NCBI RefSeq assembly: GCF_026151205.1
Contig: NC_087080.1
Location: forward strand, 14,145,337 to 14,209,336
Reading direction: 5' to 3'
Length of the DNA: 64,000 nucleotides
Source of the DNA: Bolinopsis microptera
Taxonomy: Eukaryota > Ctenophora > Tentaculata > Lobata > Bolinopsidae
Position numbers and translations under genes: made by a program. Each line of letters begins with the position of its first letter. Within the stretch, counting starts at the first letter, position 1. The notes under the pieces were generated by a model. That model did no database searches and was not told the DNA's origin. It was given only the letters and a program-made list of their open reading frames with translations. Below are positions 57,701 to 64,000 of this stretch, one piece after another.

Positions 57701-60350
57701 GAAAGATTAACAAGACGAAAAGCTGTATTTTTAAACTTCTGAAATTTTACAGTTATGACTGATTTATTTACCTGCAACCAATTAGTAAGTCAACTATAGA
57801 TGGCATATGACACGATAGAGGTGCTGGAAGTTTCATTTCGGTCGGAGGAAGCCCACAGCAGAAAGATTAACAAGACGAAAAGCTGTATTTTTAAACTTCT
57901 GTCCCATTTTCAAATATGAAATTTTCTGAACACAAATTTAACAGATTGGATGAACTTTTTGCCCAGAAACCGATAAGTCGGTTAATTGATGATGGAATGA
58001 AACCAAATTGAGGTACTGGTAATCAAAATCCCGAATAAAATTGAAAAATCATATTGTCCCAATCTCTGTACCATTTTCAGTTTTTGAAGGTGAAATTTCC
58101 AGGACCGAAATTTTACAGTTATGACTGATTTATTTACCCGCAACCAATTAGTAAGTCAACTATAGATGGCATATGACACGATAGAGGTGCTGGAAGTTTC
58201 ATTTCGGTCGGAGGAAGCCCACAGCAGAAAGATTAACAAGACGAAAAGCTGTATTTTTAAACTTCTGAAATTTTACAGTTATGATTGATTTATTTACCTG
58301 CAACCAATTAGTAAGTCAACTATAGATGGCATATGACACGATAGAGGTGCTGGAAGTTTCATTTCGGTCGGAGGAAGCCCACAGCAGAAAGATTAACAAG
58401 ACGAAAAGCTGTATTTTTAAACTTCTGTCCCATTTTCAAATATGAAATTTTCTGAACACAAATTTAACAGATTGGATGAACTTTTTGCCCAGAAACCGAT
58501 AAGTCGGTTAATTGATGATGGAATGAAACCAAATTGAGGTACTGGTAGTCAAAATCCCGAATAAAATTGAAAAATCATATTGTCCCAATCTCTGTCCCAT
58601 TTTCAGTTTTTGAAGGTGAAATTTCCAGGACCGAAATTTTACAGTTATGACTGATTTATTTCCCCGCAACCAATTAGTGAGTCAACTATAGATAGCATAT
58701 GACACGATAGAGGTGCTGGAAGTTTCATTTCGGTCGGAGGAAGCCCACAGCAGAAAGATTAACAAGACGAAAAGCTGTATTTTTAAACTTCTGTCCCATT
58801 TTCAAATATGAAATTTTCTGAACACAAATTTGACAGATTGGATGAACTTTTTGCCCAGAAACCGATAAGTCGGTTAATTGATGATGGAATGAAACCAAAT
58901 TTAGGTACTGGGAGTCAAAATCCCGAATAAAATTGAAAAATCATATTGTCCCAATCCCTGTCCCATTTTCAGTTTTTGAAGGTGAAATTTCCAGGACCGA
59001 AATTTTACAGTTATGACTGATTTAGTTACCCGCAACCAATTAGTAAGTCAACTGTAGATGGCATATGACACGATAAAGGTGCTGGAAGTTTCATTTCGGT
59101 CGGAGGAAGCCCACAGCAGAAAGATTAACAAGACGAAAAGCTGTATTTTTAAACTTCTGTCCCATTTTCAAATATGAAATTTTCTGAACACAAATTTGAC
59201 AGATTGGATGAACTTTTTGCCCAGAAACCGATAAGTCGGTTAATTGATGATGGAATGAAACCAAATTGAGGTACTGGGAGTCAAAATTCCGAATAAAATT
59301 GAAAAATCATATTGTCCCAATCTCTGTCCCATTTTCAGTTTTTGAAGGTGAAATTTCCAGGACCGAAATTCTACAGTTATGACAGATTTATTTACCCGCA
59401 ACCAATTAGTAAGTCAACTGTAGATGGCATATGACACGATAGAGGTGCTGGAAGTTTCATTTCGGTCGGATGAAGCCCACAGCAGAAAGATTAACAAGAC
59501 GAAAAGCTGTATTTTTAAACTTCTGTCCCATTTTCAAATATGAAATTTTCTGAACACAAATTTGACAGATTGGATGAACTTTTTGCCCAGAAACCGATAA
59601 GTCGGTTAATTGATGATGGAATGAAACCAAATTGAGGTACTGGGAGTCAAAATCCCGAATAAAATTGAAAAATCATATTGTCCCAATCTCTGTCCCATTT
59701 TCAGTTTTTGAAGGTGAAATTTCCAGGACCGAAATTTTACAGTTATGACTGATTTATTTACCTGCAACCAATTAGTAAGTCAACTATAGATGGCATATGA
59801 CACGATAGAGGTGCTGGAAGTTTCATTTCGGTCGGAGGAAGCCCACAGCAGAAAGATTAACAAGACGAAAAGCTGTATTTTTAAACTTCTGTCCCATTTT
59901 CAAATATGAAATTTTCTGAACACAAATTTGACAGATTGGATGAACTTTTTGCCCAGAAACCGATAAGTCGGTTAATTGATGATGGAATGAAACCAAATTG
60001 AGGTACTGGTAGTCAAAATCCCGAATAAAATTGAAAAATCATATTGTCCCAATCTCTGTCCCATTTTCAGTTTTTGAAGGTGAAATTTCCAGGACCGAAA
60101 TTTTACAGTTATGACAGATTTATTTACCCGCAACCAATTAGTAAGTCAACTGTAGATGGCATATGACACGATAGAGGTGCTGGAAGTTTCATTTCGGTCG
60201 GAGGAAGCCCACAGCAGAAAGATTAACAAGACGAAAAGCTGTATTTTTAAACTTCTGTCCCATTTTCAAATATGAAATTTTCTGAACACAAATTTGACAG
60301 ATTGGATGAACTTTTTGCCCAGAAACCAATTAGTCGGTTAATTGATGATG

Positions 60351-61045
60351 GTAATTTGAAAATTGTTTCCACAAATTAAAATTAATATAAATATTCCTAA
60401 GCATGGTCGCGCGGATGGGTTCACATTGATAAAGAATGGCGGTATATTTTACTGGAACGCGCGCTATCCGGCGCACTTAGTTGTGACTCCTCGGAGAGAT
60501 TCAAAAACAGCCTAATCGGATGTTCCTTCAGGTTTAGATTTATTTAAAATAGATTATTGGTTTTTCTACGGAATTCTTTTCCTGGATTTCTGGGCGCTCC
60601 CAAGAATTATGACGAAAAAGCAATCAAAAGTATTTTTCACTGAAAGCACACAAATCATTCAAATAAAACAATAAATTTTCACTAGCAGTTTGATAATGAA
60701 AACATAAAAACATCATTAGCATACCAATGTATAAAAGTGTTTTAGTCACGAACCTTCTTTTTGGACAAAAATTGTCATTTTCATAAACAATGAAGATACA
60801 AATGAGTTATAATTATTGTTCTATATGTTCGGTTAAAAATAACGCATTAAGCATTTAATGTGTTGTATAGTAGTAAATCTAATTACCAACTCTCTCAGAC
60901 GATTGATCATATCAGTGAAATACTGAAATCACTTCCAGTCGGACTTTTATGAAATGTAATCATTAACAACGATGATTTTCAGTGTGTCGTTGAGAGAATA
61001 GTTCTGTCTGTTTGTTTTTGATTAATTTGTTGATAAATGGATTAA
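60351..61045. other. Spacer between satellite and acyl-CoA synthetase gene
   Basis: AT-rich, apparently unique DNA; it includes the 3' flank of the synthetase gene next to 61045. No other feature was recognised. Confidence 0.5.
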
Positions 61046-62493
61046 TTAGTCTATTCCCTTGTAGAGAGTGTCAAGAACTGGTCTGTAATTCTCCCGAATG
61101 TTATGTCGTTTCTTCTTGAATGTTGGGGTGAGCATTTCGTTGTCGATGGTAAAAGCACATGATTCTGGGAGCAGCTTTATTCTTTTAACCTTATGACGTG
61201 TTATATTAGTATATTATTGTGAAAGTCGAACAAATTCTTTTATTAGAAATTATGAACAATTTAGCAAAAACAGATTCCATTTAAATTATATCAAACCTGT
61301 TCCAGACTGTTGAGTTCTTCGCTGCCTAATTTTAGCATCGAATCAAGAACGAAATCTGTAAATTCCTTGGAATCTGGTAGCTCTGAAATAGGAATGTTTG
61401 CGAATTCCTGAGGGTGAGATGCCGAGAGATACTCCTCATCTAGAACCACGACTGCTATTAACGATGATTTGATGCTTTCTCCGTAAACGTAGACCTGTGC
61501 AGAATTAGAAACAATCTGAGATAAAGTTTGGCGGAAGAATCGAAAGTTAATTTGAAAAGAGGATCATACAAACGCAGGTACAAATGAAATCTAACAGTGT
61601 AGCATGTTCCGAACCTGTGAAACGTAGGGAGATCGTTCATAAACTATTTCAATCTTCTCCGGGGCGATGTACTCTCCCTGGGACAGTTTGAAAATGTTCT
61701 TCTTCCTGAAGAAGATACATTTATAGGAACTTATTATCAGCACATGTTTAAGAGACCTTATCAAATTTGTTCAGATGGAAATTTGATTATTTTTAATGAA
61801 AACAAGACAACTGCGTGTACATTGCAAGATACTTATCTACAAAGACTGCTATCCTGTATTAAACATGACGCAATGGGGAACACTCATACGAAACAAATAC
61901 CTAATAGGTAGATAGGTAGATAGGTAGGAACCTTATCTAGTTATCTGATAATATTCCAGGTAGGTTGAAAGTAACACTTCAACCCCCCGGCCCCCCCCCT
62001 CCCCCCCCCGGCCCCCCCCCCCCCCCCCCACTTCAATAAATCACACAAATATTCACCTGTCGATGAGTTGTAGTCTGCCCTCAGGGGTCCAGGTGCCTAT
62101 ATCCCCACTGTACAGCCACCCCTCTTTCAGCACCTCTGCTGTCAGCTCCGGTTGTTTGTAGTAACCCTGGTTGGAATGGTAGTAGTATTTTCCTCTAGTT
62201 ATATTGTTTGAGGGGCCATTCAATTTTGATGACGATTTTCAAAAATTAAACTAACAATTTCGTATTCTAAAAAATAAACACACACTTATAACCCCACTGG
62301 CCACTATTACCCACGTATTACCCATTGTTACCCACGTGTTACCCACGTATTACCCACGTATTACCCATTATTACCTGGAATACTCCCGGTCCCTTGACGC
62401 ACACTTCTCCCTTGTTATCCTTAACAAAGTAGCCCATCTCCGGAACATCCACCAGTTTTATCTGCCACTGTGGTCCTGGCACTCCAACGTGAC
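61046..62493 (-). CDS. ACSL: Long-chain acyl-CoA synthetase, C-terminal five exons (partial)
   Basis: ACSL enzymes activate fatty acids to acyl-CoA with ATP at ER and mitochondrial membranes. Five exons join in frame: 62375-62493, 62057-62166, 61615-61705, 61297-61494 and 61046-61189 (TAA). They give HVGVPGPQWQIKLVDVPEMG, then GEVCVKGPGVFQ|GYYKQPELTAE, WLYSGDIGTW, the adenylation hallmark LIDR|KKNIFKLSQGEYIAPEKIE, then VYVYGESIKSSLIAVVVLD and a tail with FTIDNEMLTPTFKKKRHNIR ending YKGID. The GEYIAPEKIE block separates the ACSL group from ACSBG relatives. Phases agree at every junction. The next upstream exon must end in phase 1; the matching sequence (TETSAASSSYLLGDTVP) appears only as the unit of the adjacent minisatellite, so the true exon probably lies beyond 64000. 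Minor tandem repeats (tattacccacg, taggtaga, C/G runs) sit in the introns. Confidence 0.95.
62300..62372 (+). repeat. Intronic tandem repeat around ttacccacg
   Basis: Five to six imperfect copies of a 10-11-bp unit (attacccacgt) directly abutting the 5' splice site of the 62375-62493 exon. Confidence 0.8.
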
Positions 62494-62626
62494 CTGGGTA
62501 TTGGGGGGATTGTACTCAAAACTTGGCACATTTCCAACTTTAACTCAAAACTTGGCAATTGTCCAACTTTACGGTAGTGGACTGAGACCTGAGTTGAAGA
62601 AGGTGACTTAACGAAGGAAGATCTAG

Positions 62627-64000
62627 TTACTAACCAGTAACCTGGTACAGTATCTCCATGAAGGTAACTAGAGGAAGCAGCTGATGTCTCGGTTACTAAC
62701 CTGGTACAGTATCTCCAAGAAGGTAACTAGAAGAAGCAGCTGATGTCTCGGTTACTAACCTGGTACAGTATCTCCAAGAAGGTAACTAGAGGAAGCAGCT
62801 GATGTCTCGGTTACTAACCTGGTACAGTATCTCCAAGAAGGTAACTAGAAGAAGCAGCTCATGTCTCGGTTACTAACCTGGTACAGTATCTCCAAGAAGG
62901 TAACTAGAAGAAGCAGCTGATGTCTCGGTTACTAACCTGGTACAGTATCTCCAAGAAGGTAACTAGAGGAAGCAGCTGATGTCTCGGTTACTAACCTGGT
63001 ACAGTATCTCCAAGAAGGTAACTAGAGGAAGCAGCTGATGTCTCGGTTACTAACCTGGTACAGTATCTCCAAGAAGGTAACTAGAAGAAGCAGCTGATGT
63101 CTCGGTTACTAACCTGGCACAGTATCTCCAAGAAGGTAACTAGAAGAAGCAGCTGATGTCTCGGTTACTAACCTGGTACAGTATCTCCAAGAAGATGACT
63201 AGAGGAAGCAGCTGATGTCTCGGTTACTAACCTGGTACAGTATCTCCAAGAAGGTAACTAGAGGAAGCAGCTGATGTCTCGGTTACTAACCTGGTACAGT
63301 ATCTCCAAGAAGATGACTAGAGGAAGCAGCTGATGTCTCGGTTACTAACCTGGTACAGTATCTCCAAGAAGGTAACTAGAGGAAGCAGCTGATGTCACGG
63401 TTACTAACCTGGTACAGTATCTCCAAGAAGGTAACTAGAAGAAGCAGCTCATGTCTCGGTTACTAACCTGGTACAGTATCTCCAAGAAGGTAACTAAAGG
63501 AAGCAGCTGATGTCTCGGTTACTAACCTGGTACAGTATCTCCAAGAAGGTAACTAAAAGAAGCAGCTGATGTCTCGGTTACTAACCTGGTACAGTATCTC
63601 CAAGAAGGTAACTAAAGGAAGCAGCTGATGTCTCGGTTACTAACCTGGTACAGTATCTCCAAGAAGGTAACTAAAGGAAGCAGCTGATGTCTCGGTTACT
63701 AACCTGGTACAGTATCTCCAAGAAGGTAACTAGAAGAAGCAGCTGATGTCTCGGTTACTAACCTGGTACAGTATCTCCAAGAAGGTAACTAGAAGAAGCA
63801 GCTGATGTCTCGGTTACTAACCTGGTACAGTATCTCCAAGAAGGTGACTAGAGGAAGCAGCTGATGTCTCGGTTACTAACCTGGTACAGTATCTCCAAGA
63901 AGGTAACTAGAAGAAGCAGCTGATGTCTCGGTTACTAACCTGGTACAGTATCTCCAAGAAGGTAACTAGAGGAAGCAGCTGATGTCTCGGTTACTAACCT
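62627..64000 (-). repeat. 59-bp minisatellite made of an ACSL exon end with its 5' splice site
   Basis: Exactly 59-bp periodicity: cagtatctcca recurs from 62648 to 63946, 23 units, and the array runs off the window. Read on the minus strand each unit encodes TETSAASSSYLLGDTVP followed by G|gttagt, i.e. the end of the exon that should precede HVGVP in the synthetase, with its donor. 59 is not a multiple of three, so the array cannot be read as one long coding exon. Variation is limited to a few positions (agaggaag, agaagaag, aaaggaag). It is most likely intronic copies of the exon-intron boundary. Confidence 0.95.

Larger units (their letters stand above)
48890..60350 (+). repeat. Satellite array, 366-bp monomer with ~165-bp short form
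   Basis: The landmark aagcccacagcag occurs 32 times. Full monomers recur every ~366 bp; short monomers of ~165 bp lack the block from cccattttcaaatatg to ggaccgaaattttacag. Unit landmarks are cagattggatgaactttttg, gaggtactgggagtcaaaat, ggtgaaatttccaggaccg and gacacgatagaggtgctgg. A higher-order duplication is visible: diagnostic variants (tactggtaat, aaatttaggtactg) recur with an exact offset of 1953 bp (56061 to 58014, 56948 to 58901). The array is interrupted at 50542-51135 and 54287-54738. There is no coding frame. Part of the unit is homologous to 33268-33421 and, reversed, to 41105-41235. Confidence 0.96.

Noticed and set aside
48890-60350. CRISPR-like array
   Set aside because: Monomers are contiguous and similar over their whole length, without unique spacers, and the DNA is from an intron-bearing eukaryote. 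It is an ordinary satellite.

Overview
The window looks like AT-rich, intron-bearing, repeat-loaded animal nuclear DNA. Spliceosomal introns can be placed exactly in several genes (RPS23, a long-chain acyl-CoA synthetase, a cysteine-rich secreted protein, Ig-domain membrane proteins). The proteins are metazoan in type: thrombospondin type 1 repeat, Ig domains, signal-peptide proteins. The mix (thrombospondin repeat after a Lys/Cys-rich segment, Ig ectodomain on a multi-pass tail, many young transposons) would suit a cnidarian or another early-branching marine invertebrate, but that is inference; nothing here fixes the species.

Layout. 0.7-2.0 kb: complete three-exon RPS23 (minus). 2-10 kb: no confident host gene, but a dense transposon patchwork: a 971-bp inverted-repeat element, a GC-rich cluster of tiny elements with clear target-site duplications (TSDs), and a TA-flanked element carrying its own 210-aa-class ORF. 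10-28.5 kb: a duplicated gene neighbourhood with two gene copies and one C-terminal fragment of an Ig-domain, multi-pass membrane protein family (minus), an unrecognised three-exon acidic protein (plus), a secreted thrombospondin-repeat protein (plus), hAT and mariner-type MITEs, and a perfect 144-bp inverted repeat. 29-33 kb: microsatellites and repeat fragments. 33.4-35.4 kb: a complete seven-exon gene for a secreted two-domain cysteine-rich protein (minus), visible only by joining short phase-1 exons.

35.6-48.5 kb is a transposon graveyard with two potentially complete elements: a 1032-codon endonuclease/reverse transcriptase ORF (minus), and a full-length LINE with endonuclease, reverse transcriptase, RNase H and zinc-finger domains, poly(A) tail and 13-bp TSD. 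That LINE sits inside a 798-bp TA-flanked element; removing it restores exactly 798 bp, the length of a second near-identical copy that interrupts a dead reverse transcriptase 5 kb away.

48.9-60.35 kb is a satellite array (366-bp monomer plus a ~165-bp short form, 32 copies of one landmark segment, a 1953-bp higher-order block), interrupted by two insertions. Part of the monomer matches sequence just downstream of the cysteine-rich gene. 61.0-62.5 kb holds the last five exons of an acyl-CoA synthetase (minus). Its upstream side runs into a 59-bp minisatellite whose unit is a piece of the same gene's coding exon with its 5' splice site, repeated 23 times to the window edge.

The host genes do not form one pathway. 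What connects the window is how it was built: segmental duplication of an Ig membrane-protein locus, exon duplication, and layered transposition readable from target-site duplications and empty sites.
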